From assembly GCF_000381125.1 (NCBI RefSeq), contig NZ_KB905935.1, positions 1 through 64,000 on the forward strand: a stretch of 64,000 nucleotides of DNA, written 5' to 3'. The position numbers were made by a program, and so were the translations under genes. The notes under the pieces were generated by a model. It ran no database searches. It was not told where the DNA came from and was given only the letters and a program-made list of their open reading frames with translations. This DNA comes from Caldimonas manganoxidans ATCC BAA-369. Lineage in GTDB: Bacteria; Pseudomonadota; Gammaproteobacteria; Burkholderiales; Burkholderiaceae_C. Shown piece after piece: positions 43,065 to 55,319 of this stretch; within the stretch, counting starts at the first letter, position 1, and each line of letters opens with the position of its first letter.

Positions 43065-43307
43065 TCAGTGGGAATCGGCCGGGTCGTTGGGATGAAAATT
43101 CACCGCACGCCCAGGCACGACCGTAGAAATGGCATGCTTGTAGACCATCTGGGTGACGGTATTGCGCAAGAGCACCACATATTGATCAAAAGACTCAATA
43201 TGCCCCTGCAACTTGATGCCGTTGACCAGGTAGATCGACACCGGCACATGCTCTTTGCGAAGCAGGTTCAAAAACGGGTCTTGGAGGAGTTGCCCTTTGT
43301 TGCTCAC
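43065..43307 (-). CDS. hfq: RNA chaperone Hfq
   Basis: The 80-residue Sm-like protein has the typical [20 protein letters not shown] and the second Sm motif YKHAISTV. It forms hexamers that help small RNAs pair with targets. The start is GTG with GGAG eight bases before it. It lies between der and hflX. Confidence 0.97.
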   Translation of the reverse strand: MSNKGQLLQDPFLNLLRKEHVPVSIYLVNGIKLQGHIESFDQYVVLLRNTVTQMVYKHAISTVVPGRAVNFHPNDPADSH

Positions 43308-43376
43308 GATATTCTCCGTGTTGGATATTTTGGAAGCCGCACGTTAACACACCACCGGGTGCATTCCGCGGATTAG

Positions 43377-44726
43377 TCAGGAATCCTTGTCTGAGAAGGG
43401 GTTGCGGGACGAACGCATTTCTATCCTCAAGGGCGTGCCCACCAGCTTGAAATGGTCTCGGATGCGCCCTTCGAGATAGCGCTTGTAAGCATCGGTGACA
43501 TGCTCCAGCGAGTTGCCATGCACGACCACCATCGGCGGATTCATTCCCCCCTGGTGTGCGTAACGCAACTTGGGACGGAACATGCCGGATCGCTTGGGCG
43601 CTTGGTGCTGCACGGCCTCGTGTACCAGCCGGGTCAGCACCGGGGTGCTCATCTTCTTGAAGGCCGATGCATGGGCCTGGGCGATGGCCTTCCACAAGGG
43701 CCCGAGCCCTTGGCGCCGCAGGGCAGAAATGTGCAGCCGCGGGGCAAAGCGTAGGAATGCCAAGCGCTGCTCGATCGAGCGCTCGAGCATCTGGCGCTGA
43801 TAGTCGTCCACCGCATCCCACTTGTTGATCGCAATGACCACCGCCCGTCCGCTGTCGAGGATGTAACCCGCGATGTGTGCATCCTGGTCGCTCACCCCTT
43901 GCGTGGCATCGAGCAGAAGCACCACCACGTGGGCCTCGGAGATCGCCTGCAGGGTTTTGACCACGGAGAACTTTTCGATGGCTTCGAAGACCCGCCCCTT
44001 GCGACGCAAGCCCGCGGTGTCGATGATTTCGAAGCGCTGGCCATCGCGCTCCAACGGGACACGAATGGCATCGCGCGTCGTGCCGGGAAGGTCGAAGGCC
44101 ACCAAGCGCTCCTCACCGAGCCAGGTGTTGATGAGCGTGGATTTGCCGACGTTGGGCCGCCCCGCCACCGCCAGGCGAATGATGTGGCCCTGCGTTTGGG
44201 CGTCCTCCTCGGCCTCGTCGTCTTCGGGCAACGGTGGCAAATGCTCGAACACCGCATCGACCAAGCCGCGGACGCCTTGACCATGGGCCGCGGACACGGG
44301 CAGGGGCTCGCCCAGCCCGAGCTCGTAGAACTCGGCCAGCTGAGGCCCCTCTCGCATGCCTTCGGCCTTGTTGGCGGCCAGCACCACGGGCTTGCCGGTC
44401 GTGCGCAAGTAACGCGCGATGTCATGGTCCTGGGCAGACAGCCCCGACCGCACATCGACGACGAACACGATGGCATCGGCTTCGGCCACGGCTTGGCGGG
44501 TCTGCTTGGCCATCTCTCGCACGATGCCACTGTCGGCATCGGGCTCGAACCCGCCCGTATCGATGACGATGAAATCCCGCCCGCCAAGCCGGCCATCACC
44601 GTAGTGGCGATCGCGCGTGAGGCCGGCAAAGTCGGCCACGATGGCGTCGCGAGACTTCGTCAGACGATTGAACAGCGTGGATTTCCCCACGTTGGGACGC
44701 CCGACGAGCGCGATCACGGGTTTCAT
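43377..44726 (-). CDS. der: Ribosome assembly GTPase Der (EngA)
   Basis: The 449-residue protein has two G domains in tandem, each with GRPNVGKST (9-17 and 189-197), and a C-terminal KH-like domain. It acts in assembly of the 50S subunit. It follows bamB with a 22-base gap, as in many beta- and gamma-proteobacteria. Confidence 0.97.
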   Translation of the reverse strand: MKPVIALVGRPNVGKSTLFNRLTKSRDAIVADFAGLTRDRHYGDGRLGGRDFIVIDTGGFEPDADSGIVREMAKQTRQAVAEADAIVFVVDVRSGLSAQDHDIARYLRTTGKPVVLAANKAEGMREGPQLAEFYELGLGEPLPVSAAHGQGVRGLVDAVFEHLPPLPEDDEAEEDAQTQGHIIRLAVAGRPNVGKSTLINTWLGEERLVAFDLPGTTRDAIRVPLERDGQRFEIIDTAGLRRKGRVFEAIEKFSVVKTLQAISEAHVVVLLLDATQGVSDQDAHIAGYILDSGRAVVIAINKWDAVDDYQRQMLERSIEQRLAFLRFAPRLHISALRRQGLGPLWKAIAQAHASAFKKMSTPVLTRLVHEAVQHQAPKRSGMFRPKLRYAHQGGMNPPMVVVHGNSLEHVTDAYKRYLEGRIRDHFKLVGTPLRIEMRSSRNPFSDKDS

Positions 44727-44748
44727 GGCGAGCTCCTCGTGCAGCGGT

Positions 44749-45864
44749 TCATTCAGGACGCCACGCGATGAGGCTGCCAGCGCGAGTCAACACCACCAAG
44801 CGGTCTCCCACGAGCAAAGGGGCCGCTGCAATGCCGCTGCCATCGGTGGCGGCACGGCCGACGATCTGCCCGTCGCGCCTGGACAGGAAGTGCACATAGC
44901 CCTGCGCGTCGCCGACGATCACGCTGTCTCCGGCGGCCACGGGCGGCGTCAAGCCGCGGAAACGCAGAGCATCCAGCGACCAGGCCACCTCACCGTCTCG
45001 GACACGGTAGGCCGTGACGCGATCGGTGCCGTCGACGCCATACACCTGATCGGCGTCCATGGCCAAGCCCACCGATCCATTGGAGGCCTTGCTCCACAGC
45101 AAGACCGCGCGGCGCGTGTCCACACAACCCACAGCCGCCTGGAAAGCGCGTGCGCACACGATCTGTGCCGCGCGCCCCACGGGGCCGACGAGGTCGGCCA
45201 GGCGTTCGATCTCGTTGGTGCCGCGCGGTGTGGCAATCGGCACCTCCCAGCGCACGCTGCCGCGCAGAGGATCGAGACCGGCCAGCTTGGCCCCCTGCCC
45301 CACCAACAAGGTGTCACCCATCGGTTGCAACACGCCTTGCTGAGCCAGCGTCAGCGGATCGCCGGGGCGCTGATGCTGCCACAGACGTGCGCCGCTGGCC
45401 GCATCGAAGGCATGCACGGATCGGTCCAAGGCATACACGAACACCCGCTCGCCGGCCACCAAGGGCGCCGTCAGCGAGCGCGTGGCCAGACGCTGGCGCC
45501 ACAGGACGTCCCCATCGCGCAATACGACCACCTCGTTGTCCTGCGTGAGCACCGCCACATGCTGGCCATCGCTGCCCACCCCCGCCGACAGTGGCGCCTC
45601 GAGTCGAGCACGCCAGCGCCACTGCCCGGTGCTCACGTCGATCATGCCCACGGCCCCGTCGTCGGATGCCACCGCGAGCCCATTGCCCGCAGCGTACAGC
45701 TGCACCGGCATGCGAACCGCCCCCAGCGATTGCTGCCAGGCCACCGCCACACGCACGATGTGGGGCGCCGGCTGCACCAGCGGCGTTGGATCGGGGCGTT
45801 GCGGCGCACTCGAACACGCCGCCAGCAGGAATCCCACCGCCCCCAGGGCTGCCAAACGCCGCAT
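44749..45864 (-). CDS. bamB: Outer membrane assembly lipoprotein BamB
   Basis: The 371-residue lipoprotein has the lipobox LLAAC with Cys17 and then an eight-bladed beta-propeller of PQQ-like repeats. It supports BamA in the outer membrane. bamB and the upstream YfgM-like gene share one base (TGATG). No signal for sorting to the inner membrane is seen after the cysteine. Confidence 0.93.
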   Translation of the reverse strand: MRRLAALGAVGFLLAACSSAPQRPDPTPLVQPAPHIVRVAVAWQQSLGAVRMPVQLYAAGNGLAVASDDGAVGMIDVSTGQWRWRARLEAPLSAGVGSDGQHVAVLTQDNEVVVLRDGDVLWRQRLATRSLTAPLVAGERVFVYALDRSVHAFDAASGARLWQHQRPGDPLTLAQQGVLQPMGDTLLVGQGAKLAGLDPLRGSVRWEVPIATPRGTNEIERLADLVGPVGRAAQIVCARAFQAAVGCVDTRRAVLLWSKASNGSVGLAMDADQVYGVDGTDRVTAYRVRDGEVAWSLDALRFRGLTPPVAAGDSVIVGDAQGYVHFLSRRDGQIVGRAATDGSGIAAAPLLVGDRLVVLTRAGSLIAWRPE

Positions 45865-46523
45865 CAGCGCACCTCCTCGGTCGACGGGGCCGCGCCCAGC
45901 GCGGTCAGTTTGGCCTCGACCACGCGCCGATAGTCCAGACTGGGATCGAGCGCACGGTAGGCCTTTTCGTAGTCCTGGCGCGCGGCATCTTTATGTCCTT
46001 GAGCCAGTTGAATGTCGCCACGGCGGTCGGCCGCCAGACCTTCGAAGGCCGGCGGAATGTCCTTGCTGACCAACGCCAAGGCCTCGTCGTAGGCCTTTTC
46101 GTCCAGCAACAAGCCAGCCAAACGCAAACGGGCAATGGCGCGCAAATCAGGCTCCGAGGACTTCTCGGCCACCCAGCGCAAGGTGTCGCGGGCCGCAGCA
46201 AGCTGGCCACGATCGACCAGACTGCGGGCCGCCATCAGCCCCGCCTGGCTGGCATAGGCCGTGCGTGGGTGGCGGGCCCGCAGGTCCTCGAAGGCTTGAC
46301 GCACTTTGTCGACATCGCCAGCTTGAGCCGCCTGCTCCAGCGCATCGTACAGCGCACTGGCTTTGGCCCCCTGGTCGCGCTGCCAGTAGTTCCATCCGTT
46401 CCAAGCGGCAAACGCCGCGAGGACCAGGATCACCGTCCAGGTGATCAGGTTGCCGTACTGGCGCCAAAAGTGCTTGAGTCGTTCGACTTGCTCTTGTTCT
46501 TCGAGATCGAGATGGGTGGCCAT
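45864..46523 (-). CDS. YfgM-like tetratricopeptide membrane protein
   Basis: The 219-residue protein begins MATHLDLEEQEQVERLKHFW, has one membrane helix at about 25-42 and periplasmic TPR-like repeats. YfgM in E. coli is linked to the Sec translocon partner PpiD and periplasmic chaperones. The position between hisS and bamB is conserved. An upstream ATG at 46535 is possible, but MATHLDLEE is typical of relatives. Confidence 0.88.
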   Translation of the reverse strand: MATHLDLEEQEQVERLKHFWRQYGNLITWTVILVLAAFAAWNGWNYWQRDQGAKASALYDALEQAAQAGDVDKVRQAFEDLRARHPRTAYASQAGLMAARSLVDRGQLAAARDTLRWVAEKSSEPDLRAIARLRLAGLLLDEKAYDEALALVSKDIPPAFEGLAADRRGDIQLAQGHKDAARQDYEKAYRALDPSLDYRRVVEAKLTALGAAPSTEEVR

Positions 46524-46568
46524 GAGGAGGTTCATCCAAGTGCGGCGCGGCGGCCGGCAAACTGACAA

Positions 46569-47855
46569 TTATGCGTCGAGCAATTCGGCCGCCCATGCGG
46601 CCGGATCATCCAAGGGACGCAGCACCTGAGGTTGTTGAGCATCACGCAAGGCCTTGACGGCCACCTGCCCCTGCGCCAGCTCGTCTTCGCCGAAAACCAG
46701 TGCAAAGCGTGCACCACTGGCATCGGCCTTCCTGAACTGGCTCTTCATGCTGCCCAGACCGTCCTTGCCGGCCGCATGCATCAGCACCGAGACCCCGGCG
46801 CCACGCAGCGCCTCGATCAACTGCATGGCGCGCGGCAAGGCGCCGGCGTGCGGAATCACGGCATAGGCGTGCGGAGCGCAAGCCGCGGACTGCATCCCAA
46901 GCTCCTTAAGCAACTCCAGCACACGCTCGACTCCCAAGGCCCACCCCACCGCTGGCGCGGGCTTGCCACCGATCTGCTCGATGAGGTAGTCATAACGCCC
47001 ACCACCGCACACCGTGCCCTGCGAGCCTAGGCGGTCGGTCACCCATTCGAAGACGGTGAGGTTGTAGTAATCCATGCCGCGCACCAAGCGCGGATTGATG
47101 CGGTAGGCCAGGCCGTTGGCATCGAGCACCGCCCTGACGGCATCCAGATGCTTGAGCGAGGCTTCGCCGAGGAAGTCCATCAGCTTGGGCGCCTCCTCGA
47201 CCAGCGCTTGCATGGCCGGGTTCTTGGTGTCGAGGATGCGCAGCGGATTGCTGTGCAGCCGGCGCTGCGCATCGGCATCGAGTTGGTCACGGTGGCGCTC
47301 GAAATAGGCAATCAGCGCCTCGCGATGCGCGCGGCGCTCCTGCGGCTGCCCCAAGCTGTTGAGCTCCAGGCGCACATCGTTCAAGCCGATGTCGCGCCAC
47401 AGGCTGCGGCACATGAGGATCAACTCCGCGTCCACGTCTGGGCCGGCAAAGCCCAGCGCCTCGGCTCCGATCTGGTGGAACTGACGGTAACGGCCCCGTT
47501 GAGGCCGCTCGTGGCGGAACATCGGCCCCATGTAGTAGACACGTTTGCCCCCGTCATACAGCATCGAATGCTCGACCACGGCACGCACCACGCCGGCGGT
47601 GTTTTCCGGACGCAGGGTGAGCTGGTCACCGTTCATGCGATCCTCGAAGGAGTACATCTCCTTTTCCACGATGTCGGTGACTTCCCCCAACCCTCGCACG
47701 AACAGCGACGTGGGCTCCACGATGGGCGTGCGGATGTTGCTGTAGCCGTAGCGCCGCATCAGGGCGCGCACCTTGTCTTCGAGCCACTCCCAACGCGCCG
47801 ACTCCGGCGGCAGGATGTCGTTCATGCCTTTGATGGCCTTCAATGCCTCTGCCAT
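46569..47855 (-). CDS. hisS: Histidyl-tRNA synthetase
   Basis: The 428-residue class II synthetase has motif 2 ([19 protein letters not shown]) and the histidine-binding motifs [15 protein letters not shown] and GGGRYD. It charges tRNA-His. The start [17 protein letters not shown] matches relatives. An upstream open frame to 48095 overlaps ispG and is not used. Confidence 0.97.
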   Translation of the reverse strand: MAEALKAIKGMNDILPPESARWEWLEDKVRALMRRYGYSNIRTPIVEPTSLFVRGLGEVTDIVEKEMYSFEDRMNGDQLTLRPENTAGVVRAVVEHSMLYDGGKRVYYMGPMFRHERPQRGRYRQFHQIGAEALGFAGPDVDAELILMCRSLWRDIGLNDVRLELNSLGQPQERRAHREALIAYFERHRDQLDADAQRRLHSNPLRILDTKNPAMQALVEEAPKLMDFLGEASLKHLDAVRAVLDANGLAYRINPRLVRGMDYYNLTVFEWVTDRLGSQGTVCGGGRYDYLIEQIGGKPAPAVGWALGVERVLELLKELGMQSAACAPHAYAVIPHAGALPRAMQLIEALRGAGVSVLMHAAGKDGLGSMKSQFRKADASGARFALVFGEDELAQGQVAVKALRDAQQPQVLRPLDDPAAWAAELLDA

Positions 47856-47913
47856 GTGTGATCTTCTCGTGATGCCGCCGGGGCCCATCCCCCGCATGCG
47901 CAGCGTCTCAGGT

Positions 47914-49227
47914 TCATGCCGCCGGTTCGAGCCGTGAAGACGGACCGAAACGGCGCTCGACATACGCCTCGACCAGGCGCTGAAATTCCTGCGCGATGTT
48001 CTCACCGCGCAGCGTGACGGCCTTCTGGCCATCGATGTAGACGGGGGCGGCCGGCGCCTCACCCGTGCCAGGCAGGCTGATGCCGATGTCGGCATGCTTG
48101 CTTTCGCCTGGGCCGTTGACGATGCACCCCATCACCGCCACCTTCATCGCCTCCACCCCGGGGTAGCGGGCCTTCCACACCGGCATCTGCGCGCGCAGGT
48201 AATCGTCGATCTGCTTGGCCAGCTCCTGGAACACGGTGCTGGTGGTGCGTCCACAGCCCGGGCAAGCCGTCACGCTGGGGACGAAAACGCGCAAGCCCAA
48301 AGCCTGCAAAATTTCCATGGCCACGACCACTTCCTGGGTGCGCGCTTGGCCAGGCTGCGGAGTCAATGAGACACGAATCGTGTCGCCGATGCCTTCTTGC
48401 AACAACACCGACAGAGCCGCCGTCGAGGCGACGGTGCCCTTGGTTCCCATGCCTGCCTCGGTCAGCCCCAGATGCAGCGGATGATCGCAACGAGCGGCCA
48501 AGGCCCGGTAGACGCTGATCAGGTCTTGCACACCGCTGACCTTGCACGACAGGATGATTTGCTCGGGCCGCATGCCCAGCTCCTGCGCGCGGCGGGCCGA
48601 GCCCAAGGCCGAGGTGACCAGAGCCTGGTACATGACCTGCTTGGCATCCCAGGGCTGCGCCCGCTTGGCGTTGTCATCCATCAACTGCGCCAAGAGCTCC
48701 TGGTCCAAGCTACCCCAGTTCACGCCGATGCGCACCGGACGGTCGTACCGCAGTGCCACCTCGATCATCTGCGCGAATTGGCGGTCGCGCTTGTCGCCTT
48801 TGCCCACGTTGCCGGGATTGATGCGGTACTTCGACAAGGCTTCGGCACAACCGGGGAAATCGGTGAGCAGCTTGTGGCCGTTGTAATGGAAGTCGCCCAC
48901 GAGGGGCACATCGATGCCCATACGATCGAGCTGCTCCCGAATGGCAGGCACCGCCTGCGCCGCCTCGGGGGTATTGACGGTGATGCGTACCATCTCCGAG
49001 CCGGCCAGCGCCAGCTCCTTGACCTGGATGGCCGTGCCGATGACATCGACGGTGTCGGTGTTGGTCATCGACTGCACACGCACCGGCGCATCGCCGCCGA
49101 TGGTGACCACGCGCCCCCCCCAGACCACACGGGCCTGCAAGCTTCGCCGAGGCGCGGCTTGCGCCGCGGCAATGGGGCTGTCGTCGTCGTAAGGCTGCAG
49201 CAGGCTTGCGGAGCTCATCATGCTCAC
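47914..49227 (-). CDS. ispG: 4-hydroxy-3-methylbut-2-enyl diphosphate synthase
   Basis: The 437-residue iron-sulfur enzyme works in the next-to-last step of the MEP isoprenoid pathway. Cluster cysteines lie in [10 protein letters not shown] and [10 protein letters not shown]. The N-terminal barrel has [13 protein letters not shown]. The GTG at 49227 overlaps the rodZ stop as GTGA, and ATGs at 49221 and 49218 are alternatives. Confidence 0.97.
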   Translation of the reverse strand: MSMMSSASLLQPYDDDSPIAAAQAAPRRSLQARVVWGGRVVTIGGDAPVRVQSMTNTDTVDVIGTAIQVKELALAGSEMVRITVNTPEAAQAVPAIREQLDRMGIDVPLVGDFHYNGHKLLTDFPGCAEALSKYRINPGNVGKGDKRDRQFAQMIEVALRYDRPVRIGVNWGSLDQELLAQLMDDNAKRAQPWDAKQVMYQALVTSALGSARRAQELGMRPEQIILSCKVSGVQDLISVYRALAARCDHPLHLGLTEAGMGTKGTVASTAALSVLLQEGIGDTIRVSLTPQPGQARTQEVVVAMEILQALGLRVFVPSVTACPGCGRTTSTVFQELAKQIDDYLRAQMPVWKARYPGVEAMKVAVMGCIVNGPGESKHADIGISLPGTGEAPAAPVYIDGQKAVTLRGENIAQEFQRLVEAYVERRFGPSSRLEPAA

Positions 49228-50075
49228 CGGATTTCGAAACGGGCGACGTTCTCGCGCCGGAAAGGGGTCATGTCGAAGACCTGACCGCGCACGCGAAGTT
49301 CGGTCGCCTCGGCATTGCCCACACGCACACGCATCGGGAACGCGCCGTCCAAGCTCACTTCCTCGCCAGGCGCCAACAGCCGGGACAGCAGAATCCGACC
49401 ATTGGCATCCTGGATTTCGATCCAGCTCTCGGCGCGGGTTCGCACCAGCACGGCAGCCGTGGGGGCCACGGGCGACGCCGGCGCTGCCTGTTGCACCGCC
49501 GGCGCTGGAGTCGATGCCGCTGCGGACACCACGGGCGCTGCAGAGGCCGGCACCTCGAGGCTGGCCGACGGTTCTACGGGCACCACCTCCACGCGCAGGC
49601 CGCTTGCGGCCGTGGGGTCATGGCGGCCAAGCCACTCCTGCCAAGTGCTCGAAGGAATCGACCACAACACGGCCGCGCCGGCCACCAGCAACACCACCAC
49701 CCAGACGACCGGACGCTTGAGCACGCCCAGGACGGGGGAGCCGGCGCCAGGCCCACCGGGTTCCCGAAAGGGTTGATTCAGGCCTTGGGCCACTTCCTCG
49801 AGCTGCGACAGCGTGCCCGGCGAAGGCAGCAAGGCCAGCACGGGGGCCGGGTCGATCTTGAGCGAGCGACAGACGGTCTGGGCCAACGCCCGGGCGAAGG
49901 TCGCATCGGGCAGCTCGTCCAGACGGTCCGCCTCGAGCGCCTCGAGCTTGCGTACAGACACCTTGATCGACGCGGCAAGCTGGGCGATGTGCACGCCCTG
50001 AGCCTGACGCGCGGCCCGGATCATCGCGCCGGCGCTGGATTCGATGGTGGCTTGTTGGGGCTGCTCGTCAGTCAT
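49224..50075 (-). CDS. rodZ: RodZ-like cell-shape protein
   Basis: The 283-residue protein has a cytoplasmic helix-turn-helix domain (about 15-80, [22 protein letters not shown]), one membrane helix (121-140), an Ala/Pro-rich periplasmic linker and a C-terminal DUF4115 domain ([18 protein letters not shown]). RodZ anchors MreB filaments. It overlaps pilW by eight bases and ispG by four. Confidence 0.88.
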   Translation of the reverse strand: MTDEQPQQATIESSAGAMIRAARQAQGVHIAQLAASIKVSVRKLEALEADRLDELPDATFARALAQTVCRSLKIDPAPVLALLPSPGTLSQLEEVAQGLNQPFREPGGPGAGSPVLGVLKRPVVWVVVLLVAGAAVLWSIPSSTWQEWLGRHDPTAASGLRVEVVPVEPSASLEVPASAAPVVSAAASTPAPAVQQAAPASPVAPTAAVLVRTRAESWIEIQDANGRILLSRLLAPGEEVSLDGAFPMRVRVGNAEATELRVRGQVFDMTPFRRENVARFEIR

Positions 50076-50880
50076 CGAAACGCCCCCGCTCGAAATTGGC
50101 GGCCTCGCGCGATTGCGGGAAACGCTGGCGCAGTTCTCGACCAAGTTCGTTGGCACCGCCCCGGTTGCCCAACCGGTGCTCGATGCGCGCTGCCAGCCAC
50201 AGGCTTTCGGCATTGACCAGCTCGGGAACGGCATTGACCCGTCTCACATAGAAACGGGCCCGCTCGTACTCGCCCTCTCGATACAGCACCATGGCCAGAT
50301 TCATCGCGGTCACCGGATTGCTGGGATCGAGTTCATAGGCCCGCGACAAGGTTTTCTCGGCCTCGGCCACCTGCCCGGCATTGGCCTGACACACGCCCTT
50401 GGCCACCAAGGTGCGCGTCACGTCTCGATATTCCGGCATCGCCAAGGCCCGGTCGAACTGGGCGAAGGCATCGGCATAGCGCCGCTGCTGACACAGGAAC
50501 CACCCGTAGTTGTGCACCACGCCCCCATCACGCGGATCGAGCTGCATGGCACGGTTGAAACTGTCCTCGGCCGCAGCGGCTTGTCCCAACGCCGCATGGA
50601 TCAACCCGGCCAGGTTGTGAGCGTCGGCCATGTTGGGCTGCAAGGCCAGCGCCTGGCGCACCTCATTGAGGGCCGTGGCATGCTGGCCCTGCCCAAAATA
50701 CGCCACGGCCAAATCGAAACGAATGCGTGCTCGGCGTTGGACCTCGCCATCGTCGCCGCGTGCGGACTGCGTGCTGCTGCGACCCGACGACGGCGGCGCC
50801 GAAGCGCAAGCCCCCAGCAGCAGTGCCAGGGACAGCACGGCAGCCAGCCAGACGGACATGGGGCCTTGTCGCACGCTCAT
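50068..50880 (-). CDS. pilW: Type IV pilus assembly lipoprotein PilW/PilF
   Basis: The 270-residue lipoprotein has the lipobox LLGAC (Cys25) and about five to six TPR units, with [15 protein letters not shown] typical of the family. It helps the PilQ secretin assemble at the outer membrane. No other pilus genes are in the window. The location between rlmN and rodZ is a common arrangement, so this may be ancestral order and not a pilus operon. Confidence 0.9.
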   Translation of the reverse strand: MSVRQGPMSVWLAAVLSLALLLGACASAPPSSGRSSTQSARGDDGEVQRRARIRFDLAVAYFGQGQHATALNEVRQALALQPNMADAHNLAGLIHAALGQAAAAEDSFNRAMQLDPRDGGVVHNYGWFLCQQRRYADAFAQFDRALAMPEYRDVTRTLVAKGVCQANAGQVAEAEKTLSRAYELDPSNPVTAMNLAMVLYREGEYERARFYVRRVNAVPELVNAESLWLAARIEHRLGNRGGANELGRELRQRFPQSREAANFERGRFDD

Positions 50881-52025
50881 GAACGGGTCTCCTTCGCGAG
50901 AGCTCCCCCCGATGCGGGCAGGGCTTGGATACGGATGGGCTGGCGGGTCAGGCGGCGCTGGACATTGGTGCGGTCTCGCACCTCGCCGGCCAGTTGCCCG
51001 CAGGCAGCGTCGATGTCATCACCTCGCGTCTTGCGCACGGTGGTGACCAGGCCCGCGTCGGCCAGCACGCGGGCAAACGCCTGCACCCGATCCCGCCCGG
51101 AGCGCCTCAGCCCCGAGGCTGGGAACGGGTTGAAGGGAATGAGATTGAACTTGCAGCGCACCCGATCGCGCACCAACGCGACCAGCTCGCGCGCATGGGC
51201 CTCGGTGTCGTTGACGCCCTCGAGCATGCAGTACTCGAAGGTGATGAAGTCTCGAGGCGCGGCCTGCAGATAACGGCCGCAGGCATCGAGCAACTCGGCC
51301 AGCGGATATTTGCGGTTCAAAGGCACGAGCTCGTTGCGCAACGCGTCATTGGGCGCATGCAAGGACACCGCCAAGGCCACCGGGCAGTCTTGACGCAGCC
51401 GGTCCATCATCGGCACCACACCCGAGGTCGACACCGTGACACGCCGCCGCGACAGACCATAGCCATGGTCATCGAGCATGGTGCGCAACGCCGGCACCAG
51501 GGCATGGTAGTTCTGCAGGGGCTCACCCATGCCCATCATGACCACATTGGTGATGGCGCGTTCCCCAGCCGGCAGCCCCAAGCGCTGGCGCAGGTGATGC
51601 TCGGCAAACCACAACTGGGCAAGGATCTCGCCGGTGCTGAGGTTTCGGCTGAAGCCCTGGTGGCCGGTGGAACAGAAACGGCAGCCCACGGCGCAACCGG
51701 CCTGGGAAGACACGCACAGGGTGCCGCGATCATCCTCGGGAATGAAGACGGCTTCGACGGCATCGCCGCCACCCACGTCGAACAGCCACTTGATGGTGCC
51801 GTCGGCGGAAGCCTGTTCGCTGAGCACCGGCAGCGGCCGCACCTGCGCCACACCGACGAGCTTTTCGCGCAAGGACTTGGCCAAATCGCTCATCTGGCCA
51901 AAGTCACGCACCCCCTTTTGATGGATCCAGCGAAAGAGCTGGACCGCGCGGAAGCGCTTCTCGCCCAGCCCTTCGCAGTAGGCAGCCAGCCCGTCGAGAT
52001 CGAAGTCGAGAAGGTTGACCGCCAT
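50877..52025 (-). CDS. rlmN: Dual-specificity RNA methyltransferase RlmN
   Basis: The 382-residue radical SAM enzyme has the cluster motif CAVGCRFC (Cys111, 115, 118) and the C-terminal catalytic cysteine in DIDAACGQL. It methylates C2 of A2503 in 23S rRNA and A37 in some tRNAs. Its stop overlaps the pilW start as ATGA. Confidence 0.97.
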   Translation of the reverse strand: MAVNLLDFDLDGLAAYCEGLGEKRFRAVQLFRWIHQKGVRDFGQMSDLAKSLREKLVGVAQVRPLPVLSEQASADGTIKWLFDVGGGDAVEAVFIPEDDRGTLCVSSQAGCAVGCRFCSTGHQGFSRNLSTGEILAQLWFAEHHLRQRLGLPAGERAITNVVMMGMGEPLQNYHALVPALRTMLDDHGYGLSRRRVTVSTSGVVPMMDRLRQDCPVALAVSLHAPNDALRNELVPLNRKYPLAELLDACGRYLQAAPRDFITFEYCMLEGVNDTEAHARELVALVRDRVRCKFNLIPFNPFPASGLRRSGRDRVQAFARVLADAGLVTTVRKTRGDDIDAACGQLAGEVRDRTNVQRRLTRQPIRIQALPASGGALAKETRS

Positions 52026-52066
52026 GGGAGCGCCCCGCGCAAGAAAGCGAAGGTCTGCAACCGCGC

Positions 52067-52492
52067 TCAGCGGCTGTAGACGTTCATGCCAGGGAAGAAG
52101 AAAGCCACTTCCGCAGCGGCGGTTTCAGGCGCGTCCGAGCCGTGCACCGCGTTGGCGTCGATGCTTTCGGCAAAGTCGGCGCGGATGGTGCCCTTGGCCG
52201 CCTTTTTCGGGTCGGTCGCGCCCATCAGCTCGCGGTTCTTCGCGATGGCATTTTCGCCTTCCAGCACCTGAACCATCACCGGGCCCGAGATCATGAATTC
52301 GACCAGGTCCTTGAAGAAGGGGCGCTCCTTGTGCACGGCATAAAAGGCCTCGGCCTGCGCGCGCGACAGATGCACCATCTTGGCCGCGACGATCTTCAAG
52401 CCAGCGCTTTCGAAGCGGCTGAGGATTTGGCCGATCACGTTCTTGGCCACGGCATCGGGTTTGATGATCGAAAGGGTGCGTTCGATCGCCAT
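52067..52492 (-). CDS. ndk: Nucleoside diphosphate kinase
   Basis: The 141-residue enzyme transfers phosphate between nucleoside di- and triphosphates through His117 in NAVHGSD. It starts [15 protein letters not shown]. It leads the minus-strand run to rlmN and beyond, 41 bases upstream of rlmN. Confidence 0.98.
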   Translation of the reverse strand: MAIERTLSIIKPDAVAKNVIGQILSRFESAGLKIVAAKMVHLSRAQAEAFYAVHKERPFFKDLVEFMISGPVMVQVLEGENAIAKNRELMGATDPKKAAKGTIRADFAESIDANAVHGSDAPETAAAEVAFFFPGMNVYSR

Positions 52493-52595
52493 GAATTTTC
52501 TCCTGAATCAAGGACTTGGCAAAACCTTGGATTGTAACTCTTGCCAAGCGTTCACTGGCACGCCCTCCGATCACCCGACCCGCCGGCGCGCCCCT

Positions 52596-54245
52596 TCAGC
52601 GGCCGCGCCCGCCCCGCTTACCGCCTTTGTGCCGCCCGGCTTTGCCACGTCCGAGATAGGCGTCGGCGCCAATGTAGCCCACGCTGGTCTGCATCGGATC
52701 GGGCTGGCGCGGGCTGTTTTGGCGCGCCCGGGTCGATTGCGCAAAGCGCTTGTCGTAGGTTTGCTCCAGCGGATCGGGAATGACCGGACGCCCCCCGTTC
52801 GGACGCCCCCCGGCGCCGCGCCGCTTGCCAGACTTGCCGCTTTTGCCCCCGCCAGCGTTGCCACCGCGTGGCTGATCGGTCCCGGTCAGGCGCCGGATCA
52901 TGCGCACATCTTGATCGCCCAGTTCGACCCACACCCCGCGCTTGAGACCGCGGGGCAGCACGATGTTGCCGTAACGGATGCGGATGAGTCGGCTGACGGT
53001 CAAGCCCACGGCATCGAACAGCTTGCGCACCTCGCGGTTGCGGCCTTCGGTGATGACCACCCGGTACCAGCGATTGGCCCCTTCACCACCACCGTCTTCG
53101 ATGGACTTGAAGCTGGCCAATTGGCCGTCGATCTTCACGCCTTCGAGCAGTTTTTGACGCGCCTCGGGCTCCAGCGTGCCCAACACACGCACGGCATACT
53201 CGCGCTCGACACCGAATCGCGGATGCATGAGCTGGTTGGCCAGCTCCCCTGAATTGGTGAAAAGCAGCAAACCTTCGGTATTGAGGTCCAGCCGCCCCAC
53301 CGACTGCCACTTGCCCTGCTTGAGCTTGGGCAGACGCCGGAAAACGGTTGGACGGTTTTGCGGGTCATCGTGCGTGACGACCTCGCCAGCCGGTTTGTGA
53401 TAGGCCAGCACCCGCGGCGGCGGCGGAGCGATTTGCACTTTGATGGGCTTGCCGTTGACCCGCACCTGGTCCCCGTAGGAAATACGCTGGCCGATGTGCG
53501 CAGGCTCACCGTTGACCGAAATGCGGCCTTCGAGGATGAGTTGCTCCATGTCGCGGCGCGAGCCGATGCCAGCCTGCGCCAGCACCTTGTGCAGCTTGGG
53601 CGCATCGGGCTCCGGCGCCAGCACGCGCTTGGTGGTCGCCTCCAACTCCTGGGCAGCGTCTTCGGCTTGCATCTCGTCGTAGCGCCCCTCCACGACATCG
53701 GCAAACCGCTCGGCGACTTCGCGGCTCGCATCCGGGCTCACCCCCGGGTTCGGAGCCGCCGGCTTGCGCCCACCGTTGCCGCCCTTGCCCGGGCCCGTGG
53801 CCGCCTCGGCCGCGCGCTCGGCGCCGCGTCGGCCACGGCGATTGCGACGGCGACGACCTCCGCCGTCGGCCGCCTCCTCGGCAGGAGCCGCAGGCGGCTC
53901 CACGGCCTCCGGCGCGACCGACTCGGCCTGTGGGAGCTGCGGCTCGGGAGCCGACACGTCCTGCCCGGCGGCTGCGGGCTGGGCGCCTTGGAGGTCGCCG
54001 TCCAGCGCCTCCGGCGCCGACGGGCCGGTCTTGCGTCGACGGGCAGGCCGCGGCTTCGGCGCCGATGCTTCCTGCGGCGCTGCAGGCGAGCCGTCTGCAG
54101 CCTGCTCATCCCCCATCACGGCGGACACTTCGGATTTGGGCTTGCGAGGGCTGCGCCGCTTGGGCTTGGCCGTCGTTGGTGGGGCCTCGGCCTGCACGGT
54201 CGGGATGGACTCGGGCGACGAGGTTTCGTGGGCTTCAGGGTTCAT
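52596..54245 (-). CDS. rluB: rRNA large subunit pseudouridine synthase RluB-like, with long tails
   Basis: The 549-residue protein has a 210-residue low-complexity N-terminal extension with [14 protein letters not shown], then an S4 domain (217-263), the catalytic Asp320 in [15 protein letters not shown], and a Gly/Lys/Arg-rich tail. It should make pseudouridine 2605 in 23S rRNA. The basic tails resemble RNA-binding arms and are longer than in E. coli RluB. It overlaps scpB by 11 bases. Confidence 0.9.
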   Translation of the reverse strand: MNPEAHETSSPESIPTVQAEAPPTTAKPKRRSPRKPKSEVSAVMGDEQAADGSPAAPQEASAPKPRPARRRKTGPSAPEALDGDLQGAQPAAAGQDVSAPEPQLPQAESVAPEAVEPPAAPAEEAADGGGRRRRNRRGRRGAERAAEAATGPGKGGNGGRKPAAPNPGVSPDASREVAERFADVVEGRYDEMQAEDAAQELEATTKRVLAPEPDAPKLHKVLAQAGIGSRRDMEQLILEGRISVNGEPAHIGQRISYGDQVRVNGKPIKVQIAPPPPRVLAYHKPAGEVVTHDDPQNRPTVFRRLPKLKQGKWQSVGRLDLNTEGLLLFTNSGELANQLMHPRFGVEREYAVRVLGTLEPEARQKLLEGVKIDGQLASFKSIEDGGGEGANRWYRVVITEGRNREVRKLFDAVGLTVSRLIRIRYGNIVLPRGLKRGVWVELGDQDVRMIRRLTGTDQPRGGNAGGGKSGKSGKRRGAGGRPNGGRPVIPDPLEQTYDKRFAQSTRARQNSPRQPDPMQTSVGYIGADAYLGRGKAGRHKGGKRGGRGR

Positions 54246-55116
54246 GGCGCGTCAGAGGTTCAGCGTCGGAAGGGGACTCGGGTTCGACAGGGGCCGAGGT
54301 CGATGGGGCATCCGTGGACTCCCAGGCCGTGTCCGAACCGGGCCCGACATGCTGGGGGGGAGTTGCAGGTGTGTGGAAATGAGCCTCCGTGGCGGCTATT
54401 TCGGCCGGCATGGAGGCACCGGTGTCGCTGGACGCTGCGGCCACAGGATCGGGCTCCTCCAGGCCCTCGGTGGACAGCAACGCGGATGAAGCGGTGGCCT
54501 GGGCCGGGTCGGCAGACCCCTCCTGCTCTTGGGCGGCAGACGCCTCGATCGCATCGAGCAAGGAAGTCTGCCGAGGCGCCTCCTCGGCGGACGCCGCGGC
54601 AGACGAAAGGCCCTCCAGCGCGGGCAGCTGATCCAGCGAGGACAGCCCAAGATCGTCGAGGAACTGCTTGGTCGTGGCGTACAGCGCAGGACGGCCGGGG
54701 GCGTCACGGTAGCCGATGGTATCGATCCAGCCGCGCTCCTCGAGCTGCTTGATGATTTGGCTGCTGACAGTCACGCCACGGATGTCTTCGATGTCGCCAC
54801 GGGTGACGGGCTGGCGGTAGGCGATGATCGCCAGGGTTTCCATCGTGGCGCGCGAATACTTCGGAGGCTTCTCGGGGTGGAGTCGGTCGAGGTACTCGCG
54901 CATCTCGGGCCGGCTCTGAAAGCGCCACCCCGTGGACACCGCCACCAGCTCGACCCCACGGCCTTCCCAATCGCGCGCCAGCTCATCGAGCAGCATGCGC
55001 AAGGTGTCTGCGCCGAGCTCGTCATTGAAGAGCGCACGCATGTCGCGCAGCGCCAGAGGCTGGTGCGCGCAAATCAGCGCGGTCTCGAGGACGCGCTTTG
55101 CATCCTGTGTGTTCAT
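54235..55116 (-). CDS. scpB: Segregation and condensation protein B
   Basis: The 293-residue protein has two winged-helix domains in the first 180 residues ([21 protein letters not shown], then [10 protein letters not shown]) and an acidic Ala/Glu/Pro-rich tail of about 110 residues. ScpB joins ScpA and SMC in the condensin complex. scpA is not adjacent in this window. The start at 55116 is the conserved [14 protein letters not shown]. An open frame that continues to 56472 overlaps rluD and is not part of the gene. Confidence 0.92.
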   Translation of the reverse strand: MNTQDAKRVLETALICAHQPLALRDMRALFNDELGADTLRMLLDELARDWEGRGVELVAVSTGWRFQSRPEMREYLDRLHPEKPPKYSRATMETLAIIAYRQPVTRGDIEDIRGVTVSSQIIKQLEERGWIDTIGYRDAPGRPALYATTKQFLDDLGLSSLDQLPALEGLSSAAASAEEAPRQTSLLDAIEASAAQEQEGSADPAQATASSALLSTEGLEEPDPVAAASSDTGASMPAEIAATEAHFHTPATPPQHVGPGSDTAWESTDAPSTSAPVEPESPSDAEPLTRHEP

Positions 55117-55319
55117 GGGCCGTTTGTCGTCCTCGTCTGGGACCGGGCGGTCTGGCGGCGCAGACGCCGCCAGCGGCGTCGTGCCGCGTCGCTGCGGATC
55201 CAGCCATGCCAGTGATCGCCACGGGGATCGCCGCGCCGGGTGCGCGGCCACCCTCTTCGCCCGGCACGGCCCCTGGAAGTCCACTCCGGGGCAGCGGGCG
55301 GCAGTATGTGCGTCGGGGC

